Below are positions 56,335-64,000 of a DNA stretch of 64,000 nucleotides, in pieces. This DNA is from Streptomyces sp. NRRL F-5135 (GTDB lineage: Bacteria; Actinomycetota; Actinomycetes; Streptomycetales; Streptomycetaceae). The position numbers and the translations under genes are program-made. Positions within the stretch are counted from its first letter, which is position 1. Every line of letters starts with the position of its first letter. Location: assembly GCF_000719775.1 (NCBI RefSeq), contig NZ_JOHR01000028.1, positions 19,135 to 83,134 of the forward strand, read 5' to 3'. Below the pieces are notes generated by a model that made no database searches, was not told the origin of the DNA, and saw only the letters and a list, made by a program, of their open reading frames with translations.

Positions 56335-57378
56335 ATGCCCGCCTACGTCACCACACCCCAGATCGTGCTCCCCCCGCACAAGATCACCACAGCCGAGATC
56401 CTCGACGACATCCGGGCACGGCACGCCACCCACCCACGGCTGCCCGTCATCCTCCGCGCCATCACCAACTGCGGCGTCACCACACGCCACTTCACCCGGC
56501 CCCTCGACGCCCCCACCGTCACCGGCACCGCCGACGTCCAGGAACGCACCCGGGCCGCCTTCAACGACTGCCTCACCATGGCCACCGAAGCCGCCACCCA
56601 GGCCCTCGCCCACGCCGGCCTCACCCCGAGCGACATCGACGCGGTCGTCACCTCCCACGCCACCGGCTGGTCCGTCCCCAATCTCGACGTCCACCTCACC
56701 GCCGCCCTCGGCCTCCCGCCGACCGTGCGACGCCTCCCCATGACCACCCTCGCCTGCGCCGGCGGCGCCCACGCCCTCATAAGGGCCGCCGACCACGTCA
56801 CCGCTCACCCCACGGCCCGGGTCCTCGTCGTCGCCACCGAAGCCCTGTCGACGTCGTACAACCACGCAGACACCAGCATCCCCAGCATGATCTACAAGGC
56901 ACTGTTCGCGGACTCCGCCGCCGCAGCCATCGTCACCGCCGAGCTCCTCGAGCCCGGGATCCGGATCGACGACACCTTCGAGTACTGGCTCCCCGGCAGC
57001 CTCGACCGGTACGAAGGCCGCCTCGACCAGACCGGCCTCCACTTCGACTCCACCCGCCAAGCCCCCGCCGCCGCGGGCCAGTCCATGCCCGCCGTCCTCA
57101 ACTGGCTCGGCCACAACCACATCATCGACTGGGCCGTCATCCACCCCGGCGGGCCGTCCATCATCCGCGACGTCGCCCACGCCCTCGGCCTCGACGACCA
57201 CGACGCCCAGCACTCGTACGACTCCCTCACCGAGTGCGGCAACCTCGGCGGCCCCGCGGTCCTGGACGTCCTCGCCCGCACCCACACCACACCGCCCGCG
57301 CACGGCACGACCGGCGTTCTGGCCGCGTTCGGCCCCGGCTTCACCGTGTCCGCGATCCGCGGCACCTGGCAGGCGTGA
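56335..57378 (+). CDS. Type III polyketide synthase (chalcone synthase-like)
   Basis: GGAGG precedes the ATG at 56335 by four bases. The 347-residue protein has the complete triad: Cys141 (TLACAGGAHAL), His270 (AVIHPGGP) and Asn303 (ECGNLGGPAVL), with the closing AAFGPGFT motif that marks the chalcone-synthase family. Such enzymes use acyl-CoA and malonyl-CoA to make pyrones, resorcinols or naphthols, in solution or at the membrane. Substrate cannot be read from sequence. It follows the XRE/MmyB-like regulator and is convergent with the gene at 58055. Confidence 0.88.
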   Translation: MPAYVTTPQIVLPPHKITTAEILDDIRARHATHPRLPVILRAITNCGVTTRHFTRPLDAPTVTGTADVQERTRAAFNDCLTMATEAATQALAHAGLTPSDIDAVVTSHATGWSVPNLDVHLTAALGLPPTVRRLPMTTLACAGGAHALIRAADHVTAHPTARVLVVATEALSTSYNHADTSIPSMIYKALFADSAAAAIVTAELLEPGIRIDDTFEYWLPGSLDRYEGRLDQTGLHFDSTRQAPAAAGQSMPAVLNWLGHNHIIDWAVIHPGGPSIIRDVAHALGLDDHDAQHSYDSLTECGNLGGPAVLDVLARTHTTPPAHGTTGVLAAFGPGFTVSAIRGTWQA

Positions 57379-58055
57379 CGGGGGGTTCCTGCCGGCCGGT
57401 GCGCCGTGTGAGGATCCGCCCATGACCCGGACCATGCTCCCGCCCAGTGCCCGCTGTCTCGCGCCGTCCGCTCGTGACCGGGGACGATGTCGCCGACCGT
57501 GGCGGACACGAGGATCATGGTGCGCAGGTCGGTACGGGCACCCTTCCCCGAGCGGGCGGCCAGGGCGGCTTCGACTTTGCGGGCCTTGAAGTACGCCTGC
57601 GGGCGGCCCGAGTCGGGATGCGGCCGGTACCCGGCCGGCTTCAGCCCCAGCCGGAAGATGGTCCTTGACGCGGCCTTCGCGGGGTCCTTGGCCTTCGACT
57701 TCAGAACGTCCACGCCGATCTGCTCCAGCGTCCACAGCTCGTGCTGTTCGATGATCGGCCACAGTTCGACCCCTTCGACGATCGTCCCGATGTCCAGGTT
57801 GCCGTCGTCGTCGGTGGGGTAGCCGTCGAAGTCGTGGTCGGCGGCGTAGGCCGGTCCGATGAACTCGTCACCGGCGAGGGAGACCCCGTCGGGCAGGGCG
57901 GCGTTGATGGCGTGGTGGTAGGCGATGTTGATCGCCTCGATGTCGTAGTCGTCCCCGCCGTAGGAGCCGAGGGCTTTGAGGACGGTGGTCTCGAGGTTGA
58001 GCGCGTACTGGTCGACGCGGGTGACCCAGGTGCCGTAGCTGGTGGTGGTCGTCAT
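56892..58055 (-). CDS. Hypothetical protein whose 3' end overruns into the synthase gene
   Basis: The ATG at 58055 opens a 387-residue frame. The first about 205 residues (TTTSYGTWVTRVDQYALNLE; YDIEAINIAYHHAINAALPD; VELWPIIEQHELWTLEQIGV) look like a real folded protein, seen on Streptomyces plasmids. Beyond that, the frame is antisense to the polyketide synthase gene for about 490 bases, with an unlikely composition (many Arg, Ser, Trp). Either its normal stop was lost when the synthase cassette arrived or the tail is spurious. No function recognised. Confidence 0.5.
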   Translation of the reverse strand: MTTTTSYGTWVTRVDQYALNLETTVLKALGSYGGDDYDIEAINIAYHHAINAALPDGVSLAGDEFIGPAYAADHDFDGYPTDDDGNLDIGTIVEGVELWPIIEQHELWTLEQIGVDVLKSKAKDPAKAASRTIFRLGLKPAGYRPHPDSGRPQAYFKARKVEAALAARSGKGARTDLRTMILVSATVGDIVPGHERTARDSGHWAGAWSGSWADPHTAHRPAGTPRHACQVPRIADTVKPGPNAARTPVVPCAGGVVWVRARTSRTAGPPRLPHSVRESYECWASWSSRPRAWATSRMMDGPPGWMTAQSMMWLWPSQLRTAGMDWPAAAGAWRVESKWRPVWSRRPSYRSRLPGSQYSKVSSIRIPGSRSSAVTMAAAAESANSAL

Positions 58056-58120
58056 GACGGTGCTCCCCTTCGGTCCGGCGGCGATGGGGGCCTTTGCTGC
58101 CCCCCTCACCTCGATGACTC

Positions 58121-58146
58121 AACCTTGCCGTATGTACGGCAAGGTT
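58121..58146. promoter_or_regulatory. Long perfect palindrome upstream of the 58055 gene
   Basis: AACCTTGCCGTA and its mirror are 12-base arms around two bases. It sits 66 bases before the minus-strand start at 58055. It is a likely operator; GCAAGG recurs beside it at 58147-58153. The cognate regulator is unknown. Confidence 0.6.
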
Positions 58147-58286
58147 GGCAAGGGGTGTCACTCGAAAGGGTGAACACGTAGGACAAAATCCCCAGCAGAA
58201 AAGACTTGCCGAAGCACTCAAAACGGGCGGGTCGGTCCAGCCTTGTCCATCCGTTGCCTATGCCGGACGCCAGTCGTTCTTGCTGT

Positions 58287-58523
58287 ATGAGCGACGAGAC
58301 CAAGTTCGACACATCGATGCCTGCCAGCCGCGCTTACCACGCCGAGATGTGCGCTCCCTCCAGCGGCGGTCCGTCATCGGTTGTGGACCTGGCCAAGCTG
58401 AAAGCCGCAGCGGATGAGGAGATGAAAGGGCTGTTGAATGCTGGCTGGCGAAGCGTTCCCGCACTGCTACGGCTCATGATGCACGACGTTCGCCTCGTGA
58501 TGGCGCCTACCCGAAGTGACTGA
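58287..58523 (+). CDS. Small hypothetical protein
   Basis: The ATG at 58287 opens a 78-residue frame with acidic start (MSDETKFDTS), a middle helix (SSVVDLAKLKAAADEEMKGL) and RSVPALLRLMMHDVRLVMAP. The ribosome site is weak. It is acceptable by composition and context only. Confidence 0.4.
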   Translation: MSDETKFDTSMPASRAYHAEMCAPSSGGPSSVVDLAKLKAAADEEMKGLLNAGWRSVPALLRLMMHDVRLVMAPTRSD

Positions 58524-58655
58524 ACCTGGCCCCGCGGGGGCATCCGCCAGGCACCGGCCGGGGTCGGCATCCGTTTCATTCCTGCGCGGGATTCGTTAGG
58601 CGCATAGGATGAGTTGCGCTGCCTGCGTGATTGCCCAGCTGACGAAGAGGTTCGG

Positions 58656-58865
58656 ATGTCGCCCGCGCATAAGCTCGCACAAAGCGCCGTTCTGGGGGCC
58701 GTCGCCGCGATGCCCGTGGTGTGGATTGTCTGGATGGTGAGTGACAACCCGCCGTCGCCTCAGACCACCATTCTCGGCTCTGCGATGGCCGGTCTCGGCG
58801 GGGTGTGGGTCGCCGTGAAGGCGCGGCGGCTCCGGGCGCGCGGCCGGCGGCAGGGCAGAGGGTGA
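58656..58865 (+). CDS. Small two-span membrane protein
   Basis: The 69-residue protein has two hydrophobic segments (AVLGAVAAMPVVWIVWMVSD; ILGSAMAGLGGVWVAVKA) and a basic tail. The ATG at 58656 follows AAGAGG. It is convergent with the helicase gene, with 40 bases between. Function unknown. Confidence 0.6.
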   Translation: MSPAHKLAQSAVLGAVAAMPVVWIVWMVSDNPPSPQTTILGSAMAGLGGVWVAVKARRLRARGRRQGRG

Positions 58866-58905
58866 GGTATGGGGACCAGGCACGTCTCATGAGGCTGCTG
58901 CCCGG

Positions 58906-61176
58906 TTACCAACGCATGCCGAGTGCGTCGAGGGCCGTGATTCGCTCGGCGCTGATGCCGCCCTTTTTGACTCCACTGCGCAACTGTCTCTGGTACAGGA
59001 TCCAGGATCCGAGTTTGGTGCCGTCTGGTGCGGTGTAGGAGTGCTTGACGTGCAGGTGGCCGTGCTTGGCGTGGAACTGCTGCGCCGCGGCGTACATCTG
59101 CCACCAGCGGACGTCGATCTTGTCCCAGACCATGCCGAGCTCGTCGAGCGCGGACTTCTGCTCCAGCGGCAGGGTGCCTCTGCCGTGCTTGACGCGCTGG
59201 GTGGTGAGCCAGGCACCGAGTTTGTGCCCGCTGGGCGTGCTGTACTCACGCGGTACCCGCAGGTGGCCGTGCTCGCGATGGTAGAGGCGGGCCGCGGTGA
59301 TGCCGGCGGCCCATGCTTCTTCGACGCGGTTCGGGTCCCATTTGAAGCCGAGAGCCTCCAGCGCTGCTTGCCTTTCGGGGGCCAGTTTTCCGCTACGGCG
59401 TAGGGATCGCTGCTTGCTGAGCCAAATCCCCAAGCTCACCCCGTCCGCGGTGCGGTGCGACTGCGGTACGTTCAGGTGCCCGTGCTCGGCCCGGTAGGAA
59501 GCGGCGGTGTCGAGGTTCACGGCGAACGCCTCGGCACTGGGATCCCAGACCATGCCGATCGCGGTGAGCTTCTCGACGCGGTCTGTACTGAGACGGCCGC
59601 GTCGGAATTCGTGGCGGCGTTGGGCGATCCAGCCCCCCAGGCGGAAGCCGTGCTCTGTGCGGTGCTCGGCGGGCACGAGCAGGTGCTGGTGTTCTTCGTA
59701 ATAGCGCGCGGCTACGTAGTAGCCCTCCCACCAGGGGTTGGTGCTCTGGCGCACGAGCATCAGCTTCACCTGGGCGAGGAAATCTTGGCTCGTGCCGGGC
59801 GGTAGGACGAATGTGATCTTATCGGGTAGTTGTGGGTTACTTGCGGAGTTCTTGCTCCGTTGGCTGTCGAGTGCGACCCCCAGTGGCTCATCGTGAGCGC
59901 GCAGAGCACGCACGACCTGCCACAGGGTCTCGTAGTCGCCAGGGTCCAAGTCACCGATCTCGCCGTCTTCTTCGGGCACCACCAGCGGCACGATGATCGT
60001 TGAGGGGCCTGGCACCTGCGGATCCCGGCGCAGCGCTCGCCCGACCGCTTGGGTGATATCCACGGCTGATCTTTTGGGATGTCCGAACAGGACTGCGTCT
60101 ACTGCTGGTAGGTCGACGCCTTCGCTCAGGCATCGCGCGCTGCTGATGACCGTCCAGCCGTGGGTGTGCCGCAGTCGGTTGAGGATGCTGCCCCTGGCCC
60201 GGTGGTCCATCTTGCCGTGGATGTGTGCCGCGTAGAGGTGGTCCTGGTCAGTGGGCGAGGTGCGGGATACAGCGTGTTTCAGGGTGCGGGCGAACTCGGC
60301 GGCCGCGTCGACGCGGGGGTGGTAGGTCAAGGCGCGTCGGATACCGTACTGCTGGCGGGCGCGGCCTAGGGCGACTTGGGCGACGACGGTTTGCAGCGAC
60401 GGTGCCCCCAGCGCATCCACGTATTCGATGCCCTCGTCGGCCAGCAGCTTACGTGCCTCGGCGTCCCGGACGCCGATCACCGCGATGCGGTAGTCCTCCA
60501 GGTATCCATCGGTGATGCCCTGCGCGAAGGAATACCGGCCCAGGACCGGGCCGAACACGGTTTCGTCGTCCATGCCGACCATCGGCAGCGAGTCGATGCC
60601 GGCGTTGATGCGCAGGTCCTCACGAGGGGTGGCTGTCATGAACAGCCGGCGCCGGGCGGGGAGCCGGCCCGGCTGGAGGATCTTGCGGGTGGTGAAGTCG
60701 GCCCGGCCGGCGAGGTGGTGAGCTTCGTCGAGGACCAGGAGGTCCAGCGGGCTGGTCGCAAGGACCGCGTCCGCCAGCCGGACCGCGGAAAGGTACGTGC
60801 ACAGCACCAGCCGGATCCCGGGTGCAGACGGCCGGCGCAACCAGACGGTGATGTCCTCGGTGCGAGTGGTGACCGGCACGGGCAGGTCGTGGGTGTGTAC
60901 GGCGGCATCCGCGACGGTGTCGTCGCTGCATACCGCCAGCGCATCCAGCGGCTGGCGGGCGTTGCGGGACCAGGAGGCCAGGGTCTGTGCGACCAGGGAG
61001 AGGGAAGGCGCGAGGACGGCGACGGTCCCGCCGCCGGGCAGGAGCTGCTCGGCGGAGCGCTGGGCGACGATCGTCTTGCCGCTGCCGCAGGCCATGTGGA
61101 TCTGGCCGTTCCCGCCGTCCCGTAGCCCTCGCCATACGCTGCTGACGATCTCTTGTTGGTAGGGGCGTAATTTCAT
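58906..61176 (-). CDS. DEAD/DEAH helicase with four helicase-associated repeats
   Basis: The ATG at 61176 follows AAAGGA at some distance. The 756-residue protein has superfamily-2 motifs: Walker A GSGKT (31-35), DEAH (150-153), TATP (about 180-184) and QAVGRALRR near 400. The last about 300 residues are four repeats of about 70 residues, each with HGHL (or HQHL) and a W-x-x-QR core, the HA domain. The plan resembles the TtrA-type helicases near Streptomyces telomeres, which aid plasmid transfer. That comparison is by domain order only; a defence or repair role is equally open. Confidence 0.82.
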   Translation of the reverse strand: MKLRPYQQEIVSSVWRGLRDGGNGQIHMACGSGKTIVAQRSAEQLLPGGGTVAVLAPSLSLVAQTLASWSRNARQPLDALAVCSDDTVADAAVHTHDLPVPVTTRTEDITVWLRRPSAPGIRLVLCTYLSAVRLADAVLATSPLDLLVLDEAHHLAGRADFTTRKILQPGRLPARRRLFMTATPREDLRINAGIDSLPMVGMDDETVFGPVLGRYSFAQGITDGYLEDYRIAVIGVRDAEARKLLADEGIEYVDALGAPSLQTVVAQVALGRARQQYGIRRALTYHPRVDAAAEFARTLKHAVSRTSPTDQDHLYAAHIHGKMDHRARGSILNRLRHTHGWTVISSARCLSEGVDLPAVDAVLFGHPKRSAVDITQAVGRALRRDPQVPGPSTIIVPLVVPEEDGEIGDLDPGDYETLWQVVRALRAHDEPLGVALDSQRSKNSASNPQLPDKITFVLPPGTSQDFLAQVKLMLVRQSTNPWWEGYYVAARYYEEHQHLLVPAEHRTEHGFRLGGWIAQRRHEFRRGRLSTDRVEKLTAIGMVWDPSAEAFAVNLDTAASYRAEHGHLNVPQSHRTADGVSLGIWLSKQRSLRRSGKLAPERQAALEALGFKWDPNRVEEAWAAGITAARLYHREHGHLRVPREYSTPSGHKLGAWLTTQRVKHGRGTLPLEQKSALDELGMVWDKIDVRWWQMYAAAQQFHAKHGHLHVKHSYTAPDGTKLGSWILYQRQLRSGVKKGGISAERITALDALGMRW

Positions 61177-61229
61177 ACGTTGACGAATCCTTTGATCTGG
61201 CGAGAACGAGGGCGTCGGCAGGGCCGGGT

Positions 61230-62249
61230 TCACGCGTCGTTGTTGTCGAGGTCGGCGTAGTCGATGCGGGCGCCGGTCAGCGCGGCGGCGCGGGCGCACA
61301 CCTGCCGGTGCCAGGACGCCGTCCAGCCGTGCCAGCCCTCCGACCAGCTCGTCCCGCGCACGCCGGCCTTGTACTCGTCGTCGTCGCGGTAGGTGATCAG
61401 CGTGTCGTCGTCCGCGTCCTCAAGGCCGGCGACCAGCTTGGCGACCGCGGCGTCAGTTGCCGCCTTCAGTTCGGCGATCTCGGGCCGGACACGGCCGGGG
61501 ACCGGGTCGCGGCCCTGCTCCCAGGAGCGCAGCGTGCGCGGGTTCACGCCGAGCCGATTGGCCATGTCGTCGCCCGTCAGGCCCAGGTACTCCCGGGCCG
61601 TGCGCAGCTCTGCGGGGGTCAGCGGGTCGTCTTCCGCCAGGTCGTCGCGCAGGCCCCGCAGGTAGGCGCCCAGGCCGTGGCAGACCGCTACCGGGCTGTC
61701 CCCGCAGTCGACGAGGCCGGCCAGGATCTCCCGCTCGATCTCGTCCAGGCGGTCGTCGGTGGTGTCGGCGGTGATGTCGTGCTCCTCGACCTCAAAGCCG
61801 TTGACGGCGCCGTCGATGTCCCAGATCCCGACCAGGTCACTGTCGGGGAAGCCCTGGTCCGCCTCGCCCCTGTAGTTGCTCCCCGACGACAGACCGAGGA
61901 TGCTCTCGATCTCCTCATCGGCGGCGCGGGCGTCGTCGTCCCACTGGGCGACGGTGTTGTTGCCGTCCCAGACCGCTTCCGTCCCGGCAATGACGAGGTC
62001 GGCGAGGGGGGCGATCTGCCGCATGACCCGGTTCACGGCGTCCGCGGTCAGGACCGGGATCGGGTAGCGGATGTCCAGACCGTGGTAGACGGTGCCCGGG
62101 ACCGCGTTGCCGACCTCGGAGTTGTAGGTGGCGGACAGCGTCTCGTTCTGGGTGTCGAGTTCGATGTAGGCGGGCTGGGGTTCGGTCTGTCCGTCGTAGT
62201 GGCGGTACAGCTCGGTCGCTGCGGTGCAGTCGATGATGGTGACGCTCAC
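61230..62249 (-). CDS. XRE-type helix-turn-helix protein, 339 residues
   Basis: The GTG at 62249 follows GGAAAGGGG. The middle (about 210-265) contains LTPAELRTAREYLGLTGDDM and ANRLGVNPRTLRSWEQGRD, a clear helix-turn-helix of the XRE type. The N-terminal 200 residues are mixed and acidic (ATYNSEVGNAVPGTVYHGLD). The C-terminal part has WHGWTASWHRQ. It is between the helicase and a MerR-like gene, all minus strand. Regulation of these genes is inferred. Confidence 0.75.
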   Translation of the reverse strand: MSVTIIDCTAATELYRHYDGQTEPQPAYIELDTQNETLSATYNSEVGNAVPGTVYHGLDIRYPIPVLTADAVNRVMRQIAPLADLVIAGTEAVWDGNNTVAQWDDDARAADEEIESILGLSSGSNYRGEADQGFPDSDLVGIWDIDGAVNGFEVEEHDITADTTDDRLDEIEREILAGLVDCGDSPVAVCHGLGAYLRGLRDDLAEDDPLTPAELRTAREYLGLTGDDMANRLGVNPRTLRSWEQGRDPVPGRVRPEIAELKAATDAAVAKLVAGLEDADDDTLITYRDDDEYKAGVRGTSWSEGWHGWTASWHRQVCARAAALTGARIDYADLDNNDA

Positions 62250-62288
62250 AGGATGGCCCCTTTCCGGGGGAAAGTTCGGTGGATGACT

Positions 62289-62816
62289 TCAGAGGGCGGC
62301 GACGGCGGCACGGATGCTGCGGGAGACGATGCCGAGCAGGTCGACCGTGGTCCGCTCGCCGTCGTAGAAGCGGATGTGCAGGGCGTCGGCCCCGTGGTGC
62401 TGGAACATCAGCCGGCCGGTGGGCACGTCGAAGTAGACCTTGCTGATCGATCCGACGATGCCGCCGACGCGGCCGTTGGCGATGGCCCGGCCGAGGAACT
62501 CGGCGCTGGCGACGTTGCCGCTGCGGTAGTAGTCGACGTCCAGGCCGGAGAACTCGGTCCAGTTGTTGAGGTAGACGCGGTCCATGCCGTTCTTCTGCCA
62601 GCGCCGGCCACCGATGGCGACCATGGTGTCGGCGGTGAGGACGGCCGGGCGGGCGGGGCGCTTCATGGCGCCGATGGCGATGCGGGCGGCGAGGGAGGCG
62701 GCGTCGATGATCCAGCGGCCGGCGGTCTTCGTGGCAGCGATGACGCCGCGGCGGCACCAGCCACGCACGGTGGCGACTGATACGTGGGCCTCACGGGCTG
62801 CTGCGGTGGTGTTCAT
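62289..62816 (-). CDS. MerR-like DNA-binding protein
   Basis: The first 45 residues (AREAHVSVATVRGWCRRGVI, then KTAGRWIIDAASL) form a MerR/excisionase-like winged helix. The rest (YLNNWTEFSGLDVDYYRSGN; GIVGSISKVYFDVPTGRLMF) is beta-rich and not recognised. It is the first gene of the minus-strand group reaching to 58.9 kb, with a palindrome 65 bases upstream. Confidence 0.7.
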   Translation of the reverse strand: MNTTAAAREAHVSVATVRGWCRRGVIAATKTAGRWIIDAASLAARIAIGAMKRPARPAVLTADTMVAIGGRRWQKNGMDRVYLNNWTEFSGLDVDYYRSGNVASAEFLGRAIANGRVGGIVGSISKVYFDVPTGRLMFQHHGADALHIRFYDGERTTVDLLGIVSRSIRAAVAAL

Positions 62817-62880
62817 GAGCTTCTCCGAGTCACTTACGGAGCGGGCTGGGGCTGTTCCCCTGCCTCACACCCACAGACTA

Positions 62881-62897
62881 CACCCTAAAATAGGGTG
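62881..62897. promoter_or_regulatory. Palindrome upstream of the MerR-like gene
   Basis: CACCCTA and TAGGGTG flank three A bases. It lies 65 bases before the minus-strand start at 62816, near a TAGTCT that could be a -10 and a TTGCGC 19 bases farther. Autoregulation by the MerR-like protein is a reasonable guess. Confidence 0.5.
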
Positions 62898-62958
62898 CGG
62901 CGCAAGGTGTTCACCCAAACTCTTACCGTGATCATCGAAAATGCCCCGCGCACGCCGC

Positions 62959-63288
62959 CTAGAGCACGCCGAGGGCGGTGTCCGGCCGGCACAGCGGGCA
63001 CGGCCGGATACCGTGCTCGACCAGCCCGGTGACGGCCTGGTCCCGAGTGAGGGGCTGGACTGCGCGGCCACGCATCTTGCAGTCCCCCACATGGATGGCG
63101 ATCGGAGAGCGCGCGCCGTCGATCCCCCGCTCAACCAGCCACTCAGGGGGTGCCGGGGGTGGCCGGCGCGCGGCTTCCTCAGCAGCACGCCCCTCCTCCT
63201 CGGCGATCCACCGGCGGGTGCGCTCCAGGTCCTGGAGCTGGACCCGCTCCAGGAAGCGGAGCGCGATCAGGCGCGGCGAATCGGTCAT
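62959..63288 (-). CDS. DUF6233-like protein
   Basis: The 109-residue protein opens with a long helix (LIALRFLERVQLQDLERTRR, WIAEEEGR), then IAIHVGDCKMRGRAVQPLTR and a closing CPLCRPDT. This is the DUF6233 pattern, common in Streptomyces chromosomes and plasmids, with unknown function. The CPLC motif could bind a metal with the earlier Cys. Confidence 0.7.
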   Translation of the reverse strand: MTDSPRLIALRFLERVQLQDLERTRRWIAEEEGRAAEEAARRPPPAPPEWLVERGIDGARSPIAIHVGDCKMRGRAVQPLTRDQAVTGLVEHGIRPCPLCRPDTALGVL

Positions 63289-63422
63289 AAGTTCGAGTGT
63301 AGGTTCGGCGCGATCCCGGCTTCACCACGGACCCCCCCCGGGGGCTCTGCCACACTGGGCGGTGGCCCGTCGTGCATCCCCCGTCGCGGCGGGCCACCAC
63401 CACACCCCGGGCCTACCCGCTG

Positions 63423-63680
63423 TCAGCCCCCGGCCGCCAGCCCGGCCCCTTCGGCTTCCGCAGCGGCGGCCTTCACCGCCATCTCCAGATCGCTGCGGTT
63501 CACGCCGGCCTCGGCCGCGTGCTCGGTCACCGCGGCATGCACGGCCGCTGCCGCTTCCCACCACGGCCGCCACGCCTCCGGCGAGTAGTCCTCGCGCAGG
63601 GCATCTGCCCGGGCCGCGTTCGCCACGCGCTGGAGCCGGAGCAGGTGATCGGGTACGTCGGGTCTCTTGTCTTTCGCCAC
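63423..63680 (-). CDS. Small Ala-rich helical protein
   Basis: The 85-residue product is helical and Ala-rich (LLRLQRVANAARADALREDY; WWEAAAAVHAAVTEHAAEAG). It ends before the gene-less stretch at 63289-63422 and is separated by a hairpin from the next plus-strand gene. No family recognised. Confidence 0.6.
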   Translation of the reverse strand: MAKDKRPDVPDHLLRLQRVANAARADALREDYSPEAWRPWWEAAAAVHAAVTEHAAEAGVNRSDLEMAVKAAAAEAEGAGLAAGG

Positions 63681-63741
63681 GGCCGGAGCTTACGCCGCAG
63701 CCGTCACAGCCATCGCTCGGTACCTGGCCGGGAAAGCGAGA

Positions 63742-63770
63742 AGCGGCCCGCCCGAGATGGGCGGGCCGCT
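63742..63770. terminator. Hairpin between divergent genes
   Basis: AGCGGCCCGCCC and GGGCGGGCCGCT form perfect 12-bp arms around five bases. It is upstream of both neighbours, so it might terminate transcription entering from outside, or act as an RNA structure on either transcript. Confidence 0.6.
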
Positions 63771-63871
63771 GTGTCGGGGAGGTTATGCACCGGGCACGCT
63801 ACGCCCAGCCCCCTGCCCCTGTCAGGCCATAGGTCATGCCATATCGCGCGTCGGATTTGGTAAAATTGATC

Positions 63872-64000
63872 ATGTCTCAGGACCTGATCGACTTCCTCAA
63901 ACCCCGCCTCGACGAAGACGAGCGGGCCGCGCGGGTGGCCAAGCCGAGCCCGTGGCATGCGGACGGCGACCCGGCCCGCGTACTACGGGAGCTGGAGGCC
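63872..64000 (+). CDS. DUF6221-like protein, truncated by window end
   Basis: The frame opens at ATG 63872 (MSQDLIDFLKPRLDEDERAA, then RVAKPSPWHADGDPARVLRE) and runs off the window at 64000. The DLIxFLxxRLDEDE start matches DUF6221 of Streptomyces. TAAAAT at 63861-63866 is a candidate -10 only eight bases upstream. Partial at the 3' end. Confidence 0.65.
   Translation, partial: MSQDLIDFLKPRLDEDERAARVAKPSPWHADGDPARVLRELEA

Noticed and set aside
1..64000. tRNA genes, CRISPR arrays and insertion sequences
   Set aside because: I looked for cloverleaf-like segments, regularly spaced repeats with unique spacers, and transposase motifs and found none that could be supported by eye. A tRNA search program would be decisive for the first.

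Overview
This window is high-GC actinobacterial DNA, almost certainly from Streptomyces or a close relative. Starts are GTG or ATG behind GGAGG-like sites, and many genes overlap by 1-4 bases. I read it as most of a phage-plasmid: one element carries a complete siphovirus virion module beside a Streptomyces-type conjugative plasmid module. No rRNA, tRNA, CRISPR array or insertion sequence was seen. The known precedent is the Streptomyces plasmid-phage pZL12; I cannot test relatedness here.

Layout. 0-6.4 kb: a WYL-domain protein behind an operator-like palindrome, a small DUF6011-like protein, a pair of overlapping tyrosine-recombinase-type genes (minus strand), and small accessory genes. 6.4-33.2 kb (minus strand, transcribed right to left): small terminase, large terminase, portal, scaffold, decoration protein, major capsid, head-tail connectors, tail tube, tail chaperones with a programmed -1 frameshift, a 1748-residue tape measure, distal tail and fibre proteins, then a lysis region with a papain-like peptidase, an amidase-LysM endolysin, holin-like proteins and a collagen-like membrane protein. 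Between terminase and portal sits an opposite-strand 28-residue peptide gene. At 33.3 kb is a lipoprotein gene with the features of a moron.

34.4-44.3 kb (minus strand): a transfer region with a TraB/FtsK-type DNA translocase, coiled-coil and membrane partners, and a run of small translationally coupled genes. It contains a very dense array of the hexamer GGTCTC/GAGACC (about 42 copies in 665 bp). The region is headed by a divergent GntR/UTRA regulator of the KorSA type (44.5 kb) with two operator-like sites between them. 45.4-47.5 kb: a leader peptide, a small DNA-binding candidate and a probable replication initiator with internal iteron-like repeats.

47.5-64 kb: plasmid accessory genes. 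Here are a candidate RelE/ParE-type toxin-antitoxin pair, an ASCH-domain operon, a cassette of an MmyB/MltR-type XRE regulator next to a complete type III polyketide synthase, a DEAD/DEAH helicase with four helicase-associated repeats, and several regulators. Three copies of one 22-bp palindrome (AAGCATTG-N6-CAATGCTT) lie upstream of plus-strand genes at 0, 47.6 and 53.2 kb and look like one regulon.

How it may work (inference): the element replicates as a plasmid from the 46-kb region, spreads between mycelia through the translocase acting on a clustered DNA motif, and can package itself into virions. The Cre-like recombinase could resolve multimers. The regulator-polyketide synthase pair could link the element's state to a diffusible or membrane-active metabolite. 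No ParA, DNA polymerase or primase was recognised; these may lie outside the window.
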